64,000 bases of DNA from Abditibacteriaceae bacterium (GTDB lineage Bacteria; Armatimonadota; Abditibacteriia; Abditibacteriales; Abditibacteriaceae), in the NCBI GenBank assembly GCA_019239895.1, contig JAFAZH010000004.1, positions 248,001 to 312,000 of the forward strand, given 5' to 3'. The notes below the pieces were generated by a model, which saw only the letters and a list, made by a program, of their open reading frames with translations, was not told where the DNA came from and made no database searches. Shown here piece by piece: positions 51,152-60,118 of the stretch (the first letter of the stretch is position 1; the number at the start of each line of letters is the position of its first letter). Made by a program: the position numbers and the translations under genes.

Positions 51152-51946
51152 TTATTTTTCTTTTTGCGCACTAAGGAATTCAAAGCTGGATTTCAAACAA
51201 TCGAAAGGGTCACGGCGGTAGTTGTCCTGCTCCACCGCATACCACTCTACACCCGCAGTGGCACAGGCCGGGAGGATGCGCTCCCAATCAAGATTGCCCT
51301 CGCCGATAGGAGCCATCACAGGTTCTCGGTTCGCCACTTCCTTATCTTTGAGATGAATCACCGGCATTCGGCCATGACAACGCTCCACAACACGCACCGG
51401 GTCAAGCCCGGCGTGTTGCACCCAGTAGATGTCAATCTCCATCAGCATATTAGGGCCACCCTGCTCTAAGAGAATATCATAAAGGCTGCGGCGTCCCGAC
51501 CCTACCCGCTCGAACTCATGAGCGTGGTTGTGATAGCCAAAGCGGATACCAGCAGCTTTGAGCTTTTCTAACACCGGCACAGCATCGTGGGCAAATTGCT
51601 CATAGCCCTCGGCACCTTTCCCCGCATAAGATTGCGGCACGCCACCAATGGCCACAAAGTCACATTCAAGCGTGCGATGAAAATCAATCTCCTCATCGGT
51701 GCGCTGGGCTAAGTTGTCCCAGCCGCGATGGGTGGCAATACACTTGAGGCCATTATCATCGAGCATCTTCTTCGCTTGCGTCACGGAAACTTCGGGGTTA
51801 TCGCCGTTCATCGCCGCCACTGCCGATAACTGCACGGCGGGATAGCCAATGGCGCTAATCTTGGCGAGGCTTTCGGCTAAGTCACGTTCATTCTTGAGGA
51901 ACTCGCGCACAGTGTACATTTGCACGGCCAACTTATCGGAAGACAT
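51152..51946 (-). CDS. Sugar phosphate isomerase/epimerase-like TIM barrel (first of three)
   Basis: A 264-residue AP-endonuclease-2-like (xylose-isomerase-type) TIM barrel: LAVQMYTVREFLKNERDLAE, IRFGYHNHAHEFERV, MLMEIDIYWVQHAGLDPVRV, MPVIHLKDKE and EQDNYRRDPFDCLKSSFEFL, with His, Glu and Asp that bind a metal ion in the family. Activity on a sugar is inferred. It is encoded next to a second close homologue at 52091, with a hairpin between them. A purine-rich GGAGAA precedes the ATG. Confidence 0.88.
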   Translation of the reverse strand: MSSDKLAVQMYTVREFLKNERDLAESLAKISAIGYPAVQLSAVAAMNGDNPEVSVTQAKKMLDDNGLKCIATHRGWDNLAQRTDEEIDFHRTLECDFVAIGGVPQSYAGKGAEGYEQFAHDAVPVLEKLKAAGIRFGYHNHAHEFERVGSGRRSLYDILLEQGGPNMLMEIDIYWVQHAGLDPVRVVERCHGRMPVIHLKDKEVANREPVMAPIGEGNLDWERILPACATAGVEWYAVEQDNYRRDPFDCLKSSFEFLSAQKEK

Positions 51947-52031
51947 GATTTCTCCTTTATTTGAAAATTAGCCACAGAATCACACAGCAGAACACGGAAA
52001 GTGGCCTTATTATCCGCAGTAATAATTTAAG

Positions 52032-52068
52032 ACAAAAGGGACACCGTTTGTATCGGTATCCCTTTTGT
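52032..52068 (-). terminator. Terminator hairpin between two isomerase genes
   Basis: ACAAAAGGGACACCG (52032-52046) pairs with CGGTATCCCTTTTGT (52054-52068) with one mismatch. On the minus strand it follows the second isomerase gene by about 22 bases. The T-run after the stem is modest. Confidence 0.6.
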
Positions 52069-52090
52069 GCATCTCATTATGACACAGGCT

Positions 52091-52864
52091 CTAACTGCCT
52101 AACTTGCCCATCTGCTTCAAGTTTTCCAGGCTGATGCGAACACTATCAAGCGGATTGCCAGGGCAAACGTCCTGCTCCACAATGTACGCCTGTGCCCCAC
52201 CCGCTTCCGCTGCTGCAAAGATAGCAGGCCAATTCAAAGAACCCGTGCCCACTTCGGCAAAGGTCTGCTTCTCATCTTTGGTCATATCTTTCACATGGAT
52301 TAGCGGGGCGCGATTGGCATATTTCTGGATGTATTGCGCGGGGTCAACGCCACCCTTTTGCACCCAAAAAGTATCAATCTCAGCCTGCACAAATTGGGGA
52401 TCGCTATTCTCATAAATCAAATCAAGGCCATACTTGCCATCGAATTGATCCTTAAACTCAAAATCATGGTTGTGATAGCACAGGTGCATCCCCGCTTCAC
52501 TCAGTTTGCGACCATATCCATTGAGTGTCTGGGCAAACTGCTTGTAACCATCAGCGGAACCGCGCTGGTCGCCGGGAATCGAGGGGCATACGATATAGCG
52601 GTTGCCAAGTGTCTGGTTATCCGCAATTACGCCATCCAAGTTGTTCTTAATCGCGTCAAAACCGGTGTGGTTGCCAACAACTTTCAAGCCCAATTCGTCA
52701 ATCAGGTCTTTGATTTGAGAAACTGAAGCGTTGCCAAAACCGGCAGGTTCAATACCCTCATAGCCCATCTGGGCCACCTGGCGTAGCACACCGGTCATAT
52801 CGTCTTTGGTCAGATCACGCAGCGTGTAAAGTTGTAGCGCAATCGTGGGTCGTGTTTGTGACAT
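52091..52864 (-). CDS. Sugar phosphate isomerase/epimerase-like TIM barrel (second of three)
   Basis: A 257-residue member of the same family as the protein at 51152, with IALQLYTLRDLTKDDMTGVL, MHLCYHNHDFEFKDQFDGKY, FVQAEIDTFWVQKGGVDPAQ, APLIHVKDMTKDEKQTFAEV and VEQDVCPGNPLDSVRISLEN. The pattern is clearly paralogous to the first. Tandem duplication then divergence is likely. Metal-dependent sugar isomerisation is inferred. The upstream end is preceded by the argJ gene. Confidence 0.9.
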   Translation of the reverse strand: MSQTRPTIALQLYTLRDLTKDDMTGVLRQVAQMGYEGIEPAGFGNASVSQIKDLIDELGLKVVGNHTGFDAIKNNLDGVIADNQTLGNRYIVCPSIPGDQRGSADGYKQFAQTLNGYGRKLSEAGMHLCYHNHDFEFKDQFDGKYGLDLIYENSDPQFVQAEIDTFWVQKGGVDPAQYIQKYANRAPLIHVKDMTKDEKQTFAEVGTGSLNWPAIFAAAEAGGAQAYIVEQDVCPGNPLDSVRISLENLKQMGKLGS

Positions 52865-52908
52865 AAGTTCCTTTCAGTGCTTGAGATTTTTAGTTATTGT
52901 GCATTTTA

Positions 52909-54150
52909 TCAGGTATGGTATTCTGCGTTGATTTTAACGTAGTCGTAAGAGAAGTCACAGGTCCAGGCTGTCCAGTTGGCCTGCCCTGCACCTAACTGAA
53001 TCCGCACTGTTAGTTCTTCCCGGCTCATCGTTGCCTCAGCTTCTGCTACAGCAAAGTCTGTTGGCTCGCCATTGCGAAAAACCTCTATATCGTCCAGATA
53101 GATGCTCATTTGCTGTGGATTGAAGACCACCCCTGAGCGTCCAGCGGCCATTGCCAGACGACCCCAGTTAGGATCACGACCAAAAATAGCTGTCTTGACT
53201 AAGGGTGAGTTGGCTATCGTCATAGCGATGCGCTTAGCATCTTCAGCAGTGGCAGCACCCTTCACTTCAATGGTGACCAACTTCGTCGCGCCTTCTCCAT
53301 CGGCAGCCACCATTTTAGCGAGAGGAATACAGACGGCTTCAACCAACTGACAAAACGCTTCAAAGTTAGCTTCGGTGATAGAGACTCCACTGGCATCATT
53401 AGCCAGCAGGAAAGCGGTGTCATTGGTTGAGGTATCACCATCTACTGTAACCGAGTTAAAGGACTTTTGCACACCACGTTCCAGAGCTTGTTGCAGCAGA
53501 GTTTTTTCAACCTCAGCATCCGTCGTGAGAAAAGCCAGTAGCGTGGCGTGCAGAGCTTGCGGAGTCTGCAACGCGGCCATGTCGGGGCCGATCATGCCCA
53601 CGCCCTTAACTTGGCCGCCAACGCTTACTGACTTGCCATCAATGACCATCCGAGCCGCGCAGAATTTGGGACGGGTATCAGTTGTCATGCTGGCCCGCGC
53701 CACCTTCTCATTAGTCTCTGCCTCACCTTGCAGTTCAATAGCCTCAACCGCTATGGTGACCTTCTCGATGGGTAACTGATGCCCGATAATACCCGTCGAG
53801 CAAACCAGAACTTCCTGCGCCGAGCAACCAAGTTTCATCGCGGCTAACTCGCACATCTGGCGGGCATTGGCCAGGCCGCGTTCACCCGTGCAGCAATTAG
53901 CATTGCCCGCATTAGCAATAATAGCGCGGGTTGTTTGATGCGCCGCGTGTTCTGCACTGACCCAGACCGGAGCCGCTTTAACTGCATTGTGTGTAAAAAC
54001 AGCCGCCGCCGTAGCAGGTTGCTCCGAGACGATGAGAATAACATCATCACCCTGCGTTTTGATGCCGCCACGCGCTGCCCCAGCCACAAAGCCCTGCGGT
54101 GTAACGACCCCACCTTGCGGCAAAAACTCGATTAAAATTGCATCACTCAT
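52909..54150 (-). CDS. argJ: Glutamate N-acetyltransferase ArgJ with an unusual insertion
   Basis: A 413-residue ornithine/glutamate acetyltransferase of arginine biosynthesis. It self-cleaves before a Thr nucleophile and moves acetyl groups between ornithine and glutamate. Recognised blocks: ANAGNANCCTGERG, CSTGIIGHQLPIEK, VKGVGMIGPDMA, LLAFLTTDA, SFNSVTVDGDTSTNDTAFLL. In homologues GMI-x-P-x-MA is directly followed by T(M/L)LAF. Here ten residues (ALQTPQALHA) are inserted, with the likely nucleophile T203 in HATLLAF after them. The Ala-Thr pair is kept, so cleavage is still plausible. It overlaps nothing and follows the esterase gene by 1 base. Confidence 0.93.
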   Translation of the reverse strand: MSDAILIEFLPQGGVVTPQGFVAGAARGGIKTQGDDVILIVSEQPATAAAVFTHNAVKAAPVWVSAEHAAHQTTRAIIANAGNANCCTGERGLANARQMCELAAMKLGCSAQEVLVCSTGIIGHQLPIEKVTIAVEAIELQGEAETNEKVARASMTTDTRPKFCAARMVIDGKSVSVGGQVKGVGMIGPDMAALQTPQALHATLLAFLTTDAEVEKTLLQQALERGVQKSFNSVTVDGDTSTNDTAFLLANDASGVSITEANFEAFCQLVEAVCIPLAKMVAADGEGATKLVTIEVKGAATAEDAKRIAMTIANSPLVKTAIFGRDPNWGRLAMAAGRSGVVFNPQQMSIYLDDIEVFRNGEPTDFAVAEAEATMSREELTVRIQLGAGQANWTAWTCDFSYDYVKINAEYHT

Positions 54151-54151
54151 G

Positions 54152-55204
54152 TTATAGATTCTTCTCTAAGAACTTCCAGGCTCCCACACCATAAAACTGG
54201 TGCCGACCTTCAAAGACTTCGCCGCCGCACTGTTTAGGCACGCCAAAAACTTTATAAATCTTTTTCACGTCATTCAAGGCGCGACGAAAAGCCTCCACCG
54301 GAAAAATGTTATCTGCTGTGCCATTCTCACACCACAGGGCACGCGGTGCAACCAAGCCCGCAATATCGCTCATTTCCGTATCTAAGAAAAGTCCCGGCAC
54401 AAAGTTGTCAATGCAATGAGAGATGGACATAATGCTGTTGCGGAAGGTATTTAAGAATCCACTCACCACAGCAGCGCGGATGCGAGTATCCACCGCCGCC
54501 AGATAAAGGGTGTTAAGCCCACCACCACTAATGCCCATTGCCCCGATGCGCTGCGGGTCTACTTCGGGCCGGGTTAGCAGATAATCTACCGCCCGCATCG
54601 CGTCATAGACGCGCCAACCCGCCATCGTTTCGCCCAGCATAAAGGCCGTGCCAGTAAGGGTCTGGCAACTCGAAGCATTGGAGCCAGCTTCAAACTCGCC
54701 TTCGCGCCGCCTGCCAAAGCCTAAAATCTCAACCGCCAAAGCCGCATAGCCGCGCCGCGCCGCTTGCAAGGCGAAGTCATGATGATATTCTGTTTCATCT
54801 GCGGGGCGCGGTTGACCGAAGGCATCCAGCCCCACCACTGCATCCACGCCATAACCATGCCCTGGCAGGCAAATTAAGGCAGGTAGCCGCGAATCAGCAG
54901 GCAAGTTCCTGGGCAGCAAGAAATAGCCAAAGACGAACAATCCCTCCCGGCTCTTGAACTGCACCGTTTCTCGCGTGTAATCCTCAAACTCATCATGGGC
55001 CACCGTGCGTGGCTGTAACGGCGCTGCCGTAGGGGGAAAGCCACCCAATCGTTTGATAAATTGACGACGCAACGTGCGCTGCCATTGTTTAGCTTCTGCT
55101 AAATCTTGCGCCGCGAAACCATAACGCGGCTGCACGTTCATTATTGTCTTTTTCCAGCGCGCGGCATCGTAGCTATTTTGCACACTGCCTGTGCGTTGAG
55201 CCAT
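54152..55204 (-). CDS. Alpha/beta hydrolase (acetyl-xylan-esterase/dienelactone-hydrolase-like)
   Basis: A 350-residue hydrolase. ALICLPGHGYGVD is the oxyanion strand, GAMGISGGGLNTL holds the nucleophile Ser in GxSxG, NGTADNIFP supplies the acidic residue and GRHQFYG the His. The N-terminal ~60 residues are a helical lid-like region. The architecture resembles the Abhydrolase_7/acetyl-xylan-esterase group that removes ester groups from plant polysaccharides. No signal peptide is obvious, so it may act inside the cell. Substrate is inferred. Confidence 0.85.
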   Translation of the reverse strand: MAQRTGSVQNSYDAARWKKTIMNVQPRYGFAAQDLAEAKQWQRTLRRQFIKRLGGFPPTAAPLQPRTVAHDEFEDYTRETVQFKSREGLFVFGYFLLPRNLPADSRLPALICLPGHGYGVDAVVGLDAFGQPRPADETEYHHDFALQAARRGYAALAVEILGFGRRREGEFEAGSNASSCQTLTGTAFMLGETMAGWRVYDAMRAVDYLLTRPEVDPQRIGAMGISGGGLNTLYLAAVDTRIRAAVVSGFLNTFRNSIMSISHCIDNFVPGLFLDTEMSDIAGLVAPRALWCENGTADNIFPVEAFRRALNDVKKIYKVFGVPKQCGGEVFEGRHQFYGVGAWKFLEKNL

Positions 55205-55284
55205 AAGAATTCCTTATACTTGCCTCTATAAAAAGATAAGCGATGAACACATAGTGTATTGCAAATAACGTCAAGGGGAAGATT

Positions 55285-56142
55285 ATGCACCTTCAGCACT
55301 TTTATGGAATTTGGTTATTGCTGTTTATCTGTGCGCTGCCAGGCGCAGCCCAGGTTGTAAGCCCAACAAATCAAGAAGCGCAAACCATACGCATCGCCTT
55401 AGTTTCCGATACACACACCACACGCGGCACTGCCGAAGATCAACCTCTCTACAAAGGCCGCTTCGACAAGGTCATTGAAGCCGTCAACGCGGCCAATGTC
55501 TCCCTCGTACTCATCGCCGGAGACCTGACGCAAGGTGGCCACGATGAGGAAATAGCCGACTTCAAAGACCAGATCAAAAAGCTGCACGCCCCTATTCTTT
55601 ATGTGCCGGGCAACCATGATGTGGGGGATAAAATTCTACCGACTAAACCGGGTGGCGTTACCGCCAAACGGGTGGAGCACTATGAGACCCTGTTAGGCGC
55701 TGCTTTTTTCGAGAAGGAGCAGGCCGGGGTGCGGGTGGTGGGGCTTACAGCTTCGCTGTTGGGAAGTGGGTTGCCGCGCGAAGCCGAGCAGTGGACATTC
55801 CTGGAGAAAGCACTGGCAAAACCGGCCAAGTTGCCCACGTTGCTGTTGATGCACTATCCATTGTTTCTGAAAACACCCGATGAACCCAGCGATCCTTACT
55901 GGAACGTAGAGCCGCAACCCCGTGCCCGGCTGTTGGCTCTGCTGCAATCTGGTGGGGTGCGCGCTGTGCTGTCAGGACACCTGCATCGTCCACTTATCAA
56001 CCACTACAATGGAATTTTACTGGCGTCCTCACCACCGGTTTCGTTTGGCCTGCCACGCGGCAAGCAGCCCCAGGGATGGACGCTGATTACGGTCTCCCCA
56101 CAGCAAGAGGTTAATGCGGAATTTCAATACATTGCGGATTAA
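55285..56142 (+). CDS. Exported calcineurin-like metallophosphoesterase
   Basis: A 285-residue exported protein with a signal segment (GIWLLLFICALPGAAQ). It shows the phosphoesterase motifs IALVSDTHTTRG (D-x-H), LVLIAGDLTQGG (G-D), LYVPGNHDVGD (G-N-H-D), LLLMHYPLF and LSGHLHRPL (G-H-x-H). Together they bind two metals and split phosphate esters. Substrate unknown. Upstream is a divergent esterase gene and downstream a convergent transporter-like gene. Confidence 0.92.
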   Translation: MHLQHFYGIWLLLFICALPGAAQVVSPTNQEAQTIRIALVSDTHTTRGTAEDQPLYKGRFDKVIEAVNAANVSLVLIAGDLTQGGHDEEIADFKDQIKKLHAPILYVPGNHDVGDKILPTKPGGVTAKRVEHYETLLGAAFFEKEQAGVRVVGLTASLLGSGLPREAEQWTFLEKALAKPAKLPTLLLMHYPLFLKTPDEPSDPYWNVEPQPRARLLALLQSGGVRAVLSGHLHRPLINHYNGILLASSPPVSFGLPRGKQPQGWTLITVSPQQEVNAEFQYIAD

Positions 56143-56156
56143 TTAACGTATTGAAA

Positions 56157-58199
56157 TTAAGGCCACGGAAAATCGGGGGCTGACCAGTTGAACACCATTT
56201 TACCAACCGCCCAAAACATTGCCATGCTGAACTCGCCTAAGATCATCCCCAGCATAAAAGGTGCAATGCGGCGGAAGGTCTGAATGCCGCCAAAGCGCAT
56301 CACGATACTTTTAATGATCCAGGCGATGAGGAAGGGAAACCAGAAAACGATCATGGCCCAGTTGGGTGTGATGGCGTAGGCTAATGGGTGTAGCGGGAAC
56401 CAGGTAAAGTTCCCGCGCATATAGACCAGGATAATGGTCACCAAAATACCCACTGCGAAACCACCATAAGCGGTGGCATCTGGCGGCTGGAGATCACCCT
56501 TAATCATAGCATGGGTCTGGTTGAGCATATTGGCCGCGTTGCCCTTGGTCGGATAGTCATAGAGCGATAAGTGCCCTTTGGTGTAGCTGAAATAGAGCAT
56601 AAAGAAACTGGCCGACACAAAGGCAATCACCACCGCCAGACCCAAGGGTAACAGCAGGGAACGAGGCTTGACACGCAACTCGCCTGCCATTTTCTGGTCG
56701 TCCATCATGGGAGATAGCAGCACCCCACGCAGGTCACGCGCAAAGACAACATTCATCAGCCCCATGAGCGACAGGTTCGTCGGCCCCAGCACTGACATTT
56801 GCGGGCAAACCAGGCTAATTAAATGCGCCGGTAAAAAGCTGGTTTCGGTCATTAAAAGACCCGCTTCGCAAACGGCGCGGCTCATGATAAGGGCCACGAA
56901 GAACATATAAATGCCCATCTGCGCGACTGCCAGAAGGGGGTTCATGCCCGCGAGAGAAAGCCACAGCACAATGCCGCCAAAGCCCGCTATCAAACCAATA
57001 ATGGCAGTGCGATAGCTCATTAGTTCGCTGCTATCATCAAGGAGCTTTTCCTTGCCAAAAGCGGTGCGCCACACCTGTTTATAATAAGGCAAGCCGATGC
57101 GCAGTTGGGCTAAAACAAGGACGATATAAGCGCCCGCCGCTTGATAACCCGTCCAGACACGAGCATTGTGTGTTCCAATGGGCGTCGGCATACCACCCAT
57201 GAGTACTGCACCGACATCCTGCAAACGGCTCAGAACAAAGAAGAACCAGAGCGAAAAGAGTAAATCAGTCGGCAGGAAAAAGCCAAAGCCAATAGCCGCG
57301 AGGGAAATATAGATGTGGGTATAGTCAATCTGATTCCAGGGCCGCTCCGTCAATAAACCGTTAATATCCAGATCGAGCACAAAGCGGGGCCAGAGGGGGT
57401 TATTCGCTTGCAAGCCATTGAGTCCAAAGACAATCGCGGAGAATGCAAAACCCATCCACATCACACGATTCGAGAAGAAAGGTTGGCCTTCCACTTCATC
57501 ACGAATGATAGCGAGCGGTAACGTAGTAAGCGGAAAGCGCAACTGCTCGTTATCCATCCACTGGCGGCGCAGCAAGGTCGCCAGACATGCAAAGACAAAG
57601 ATGACGCAACCCACCAAAGCAAACCAGTTGAGCAGCGGCCCAAACCATACGGTAAAAGGAATCGGCTGCCCGCTGCGCAACCCCTCAAAGAACTGGCGCA
57701 TGGCTTCGGGCGGTGGCTGCACCCCCGCCGAGGGCACAAAAGGAACTGCCCATTTCGGTAGGTGCTGCGTAATCAACTCATTAAATTGATTCTCGCGCGT
57801 CGCGTAGTAAGGCAAATACGCCAGTGGGGGAATAACCTTCTCCACTACACCGCGCGTGGAGACCATCACCCCCACCAGAAGCATGGCGTAAATCACCAGA
57901 ATATCGGCCTGACTGAGCCACTCGCGCTTGAGCAGGCGCGACAAACCACGATTAAAAAAGGCTATGGCAAAAAGTGAGGCTACGGCGGGTGGCGCAAGCT
58001 GTAACACGCCAAACTGCACCGTTTTAGAGACCATGTCGGCATAAACCGAAATCAGACAGATGCCAACCAGGAGGGGAATACCGACTAATAAAGCCCGCAG
58101 TCGTAAACCATAAACGCTGCGCGGCACATTGTGAGTAGGCCGTATTACTACCGGAGTGGGTGAAGCAAAGGTAACAGAAGAAGTATCAGCAGCACTCAT
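56157..58199 (-). CDS. Multi-spanning membrane protein of the DUF6785 family (OPT-like)
   Basis: A 680-residue integral membrane protein with over ten helices, for example LRALLVGIPLLVGICLISVY, APPAVASLFAIAFFNRGL, ILVIYAMLLVGVMVSTRGVV and YMFFVALIMSRAVCEAGLLM. The sequence matches my recollection of the DUF6785 proteins, which resemble oligopeptide-transporter folds. They are frequent in sugar-degrading bacteria next to enzyme genes, but a transported substrate is not known. It is convergent with the phosphoesterase gene. Confidence 0.75.
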   Translation of the reverse strand: MSAADTSSVTFASPTPVVIRPTHNVPRSVYGLRLRALLVGIPLLVGICLISVYADMVSKTVQFGVLQLAPPAVASLFAIAFFNRGLSRLLKREWLSQADILVIYAMLLVGVMVSTRGVVEKVIPPLAYLPYYATRENQFNELITQHLPKWAVPFVPSAGVQPPPEAMRQFFEGLRSGQPIPFTVWFGPLLNWFALVGCVIFVFACLATLLRRQWMDNEQLRFPLTTLPLAIIRDEVEGQPFFSNRVMWMGFAFSAIVFGLNGLQANNPLWPRFVLDLDINGLLTERPWNQIDYTHIYISLAAIGFGFFLPTDLLFSLWFFFVLSRLQDVGAVLMGGMPTPIGTHNARVWTGYQAAGAYIVLVLAQLRIGLPYYKQVWRTAFGKEKLLDDSSELMSYRTAIIGLIAGFGGIVLWLSLAGMNPLLAVAQMGIYMFFVALIMSRAVCEAGLLMTETSFLPAHLISLVCPQMSVLGPTNLSLMGLMNVVFARDLRGVLLSPMMDDQKMAGELRVKPRSLLLPLGLAVVIAFVSASFFMLYFSYTKGHLSLYDYPTKGNAANMLNQTHAMIKGDLQPPDATAYGGFAVGILVTIILVYMRGNFTWFPLHPLAYAITPNWAMIVFWFPFLIAWIIKSIVMRFGGIQTFRRIAPFMLGMILGEFSMAMFWAVGKMVFNWSAPDFPWP

Positions 58200-58344
58200 C
58201 AGGTTAATAATTAACTTCGATTATGATGGTTAGTTGGCAGATGCATTTAACGCGTGGATGGTGATATGGAGCATATTAAATTATAGCTGCCCCTGCAATC
58301 ACCTCATGATTCAAACCGCCTCGACTCTCTTGATAAAACCTTGA

Positions 58345-58374
58345 TTGACTCTATGCAGTGCCGCTACTTATAAT
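58345..58374 (+). promoter_or_regulatory. Sigma-70-type promoter of the small exported protein
   Basis: TTGACT (58345-58350) and TATAAT (58369-58374) with an 18-base spacer. The transcript would carry about 85 bases of leader before the ATG at 58467. The gap 58200-58344 shows nothing further that I can support. Confidence 0.6.
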
Positions 58375-58466
58375 TCAGACAGACCATAATGGACGCAAGA
58401 TTGCTATTCTTGATAGTTGGAACAGTGAGCCTCCATATGGGAATATCACTAAGAGGGAGTTAAATC

Positions 58467-58850
58467 ATGAGAAATTCAGTTAGCCGGATTGTCGTCGTTG
58501 CGACTTTAGCCACAATAGGCAGTAGTTTATTGTCCAGCCAAGTCAAGGCACAGCCAGCCAAGAGGCCAGGGCTGATGAATCGCCTGTTGCATCGTAATTC
58601 TGGCACTACAGGCACCAGCAGCACGGGCCGCATGGGCGGCGTGGTTGGTAACAAGAAGACCCATGTGTTCCACTTGCCGGGGGATCGAGGTAAGTTGCCT
58701 GAACCACAAAATCGTGTTTATTTCCGCACGGCAGCAGAAGCCCGTGCCGCCGGTTATCACGAGGCAGGTGCTACCAACCCCAAGAGTCGCGGTGCTAAAA
58801 TGGGTGCTACGCATGGCTTATTCCACCGTCCAGCGCACGCAACGCATTAA
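58467..58850 (+). CDS. Small exported protein with a HLPG/NRVYF domain
   Basis: A 127-residue protein with a signal peptide (IVVVATLATIGSSLLSSQVKA). Residues ~60-95 read VVGNKKTHVFHLPGDRGKLP, then NRVYFRTAAEARAAGYHEAG, close to a short domain in which VYHLPGC...NRVYF...AAGY is common. In this copy Asp replaces the Cys after HLPG, so metal or disulfide function would be lost. Ribosome site GGGAG precedes the start. The role is unknown, possibly envelope-related. Confidence 0.75.
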   Translation: MRNSVSRIVVVATLATIGSSLLSSQVKAQPAKRPGLMNRLLHRNSGTTGTSSTGRMGGVVGNKKTHVFHLPGDRGKLPEPQNRVYFRTAAEARAAGYHEAGATNPKSRGAKMGATHGLFHRPAHATH

Positions 58851-58858
58851 GTAACCCA

Positions 58859-59010
58859 AGTTGCCACCTCTCCCTGGCGAATGAATTCGCAGGCAACCAC
58901 AACACCAAGTCCGCCTGCGCGGACTCCAGAGTATGACTCTCCAGCCCATCCAGGTGGGCCTGGCTTCGGGTTGACGCGGCTTTAGCCGTCTCGCATGAGA
59001 AGTGGCAACT
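58859..59010. repeat. Multi-hairpin inverted-repeat element
   Basis: Outer arms AGTTGCCACCTCTC (58859-58872) and GAGAAGTGGCAACT (58997-59010) pair with one mismatch. Inside are further perfect small palindromes, GCGAAT-GA-ATTCGC and AGTCCGC-CTGC-GCGGACT. The unit looks like a structured REP-like or small-RNA-like element. It follows the stop of the exported-protein gene by 8 bases. Confidence 0.7.
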
Positions 59011-59040
59011 CACTATGGAACATTAGGCACTCGCAACCGA

Positions 59041-59177
59041 AGATGGCGGATGAAGCCGCGCCTCAGCAGCATAAACCCAATTGCTAACCGACGCGGGCAA
59101 TGTACCCTGGCTGTTCTCTTGCGGAACCCGCAAGAGAAACACACGGCCCACCATAGACACGGTTTCAGCCGCCATCT
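59041..59177. repeat. Second multi-hairpin inverted-repeat element
   Basis: The outer arms AGATGGCGGATGAAGCC and GGTTTCAGCCGCCATCT pair at 15 of 17 positions. Inside is a perfect 11-bp stem TTCTCTTGCGG/CCGCAAGAGAA with a 3-base loop (59114-59138). It ends 6 bases before the stop of the convergent isomerase gene. Confidence 0.7.
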
Positions 59178-59183
59178 AGCTGC

Positions 59184-60080
59184 TCATAACCCTGCGCGCA
59201 AAGCTTGCACATCGCGTTGCAGGATGTAGGCGCGTTCTTCGGGAGTGTATTTGCCTAATGCTTCATTCTCGATGCAAAGATCACGGGTATAGCCTGCATC
59301 CCGCAGAATTTGCACGACACGGTGAATGTCTATGTTGCCCTCATCCAGTGGGCAGCAATAGCGGCCATATTCATAGCCGATTTCGCGTTGGGTTTCTACC
59401 ATCTCCGGCGGATAGTTAATGTTCTTAATGTGGGTGTGTTTGGCGCGGGGCGCAAAGCGTTCCAGAATCTCGTAGAGTTTGCTCAGAGGATGTCCATACC
59501 AATAGAAATTGCCGGTGTCGAGTGTCATCCCCAGCCGCTCATCCCCAACAGCAGCAAAGACTTCATCCAGGAATTGCGGGTCATTGGAAATATGCCCATG
59601 ATTCTCGATGCCTAAGTCCACGCCAGTATTCGCTGTTTGTCCGAGCACTTGGCTAATACGGCGCACAAAGTTATCGCGGATTTGTGGTACGGAGAGCGTG
59701 GTGTTGCGTGTAGCGGTATCAATCCTCACTGCGGGAGACCCTAACTCCTGTGCCGCACGAGTGGCACGCACCGACCACTCCACATGCTGATCGGCTTCGT
59801 CCGCAGAAAAGTCGGTCATCAACAGCAGCGCCGCCACTCGCACCCCTTCGGCATCAAGTCGAGCTTTCAGGTGAGCAGCATTCTCCAGGGTATCTATTAA
59901 AAATGGCGTGCTACCATCGCGTAGATTAAGGCCCGGCAGACGATACTCCCGATCCACCAATAATTCAACACTGGTCACTTCCAGAGCATGGAGCAGGCTA
60001 AAGCATGACTCGCCATTTTTCACCGGCAGCATCGCATCGCGGACAGCCACATCCATTTTGGTGGTTGTATTCATGTTCAT
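59184..60080 (-). CDS. Sugar phosphate isomerase/epimerase-like TIM barrel (third)
   Basis: A 298-residue protein of the xylose-isomerase-type TIM-barrel family, more divergent than the pair at 51-53 kb. GESCFSLLHALEVTSVELLV, RVAALLLMTDFSADEADQHV, LGIENHGHISNDPQFLDEVF, LGMTLDTGNFYWYGHP and KHTHIKNINY supply the usual Glu, Asp and His metal ligands. The start is at the ATG of MNMNTTTKMDV; a second ATG lies two codons further on. Substrate unknown. Confidence 0.85.
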   Translation of the reverse strand: MNMNTTTKMDVAVRDAMLPVKNGESCFSLLHALEVTSVELLVDREYRLPGLNLRDGSTPFLIDTLENAAHLKARLDAEGVRVAALLLMTDFSADEADQHVEWSVRATRAAQELGSPAVRIDTATRNTTLSVPQIRDNFVRRISQVLGQTANTGVDLGIENHGHISNDPQFLDEVFAAVGDERLGMTLDTGNFYWYGHPLSKLYEILERFAPRAKHTHIKNINYPPEMVETQREIGYEYGRYCCPLDEGNIDIHRVVQILRDAGYTRDLCIENEALGKYTPEERAYILQRDVQALRAGL

Positions 60081-60118
60081 TTCCCTTTACTTTTGGCTTC
60101 CCCTTGTTGATTGAATAA

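Noticed and set aside
51960-52010. AGCCACAGAATCACACAGCA resembling one arm of elements B and E
   Set aside because: No complementary second arm was found nearby, so it may be a lone remnant; not listed as an element.
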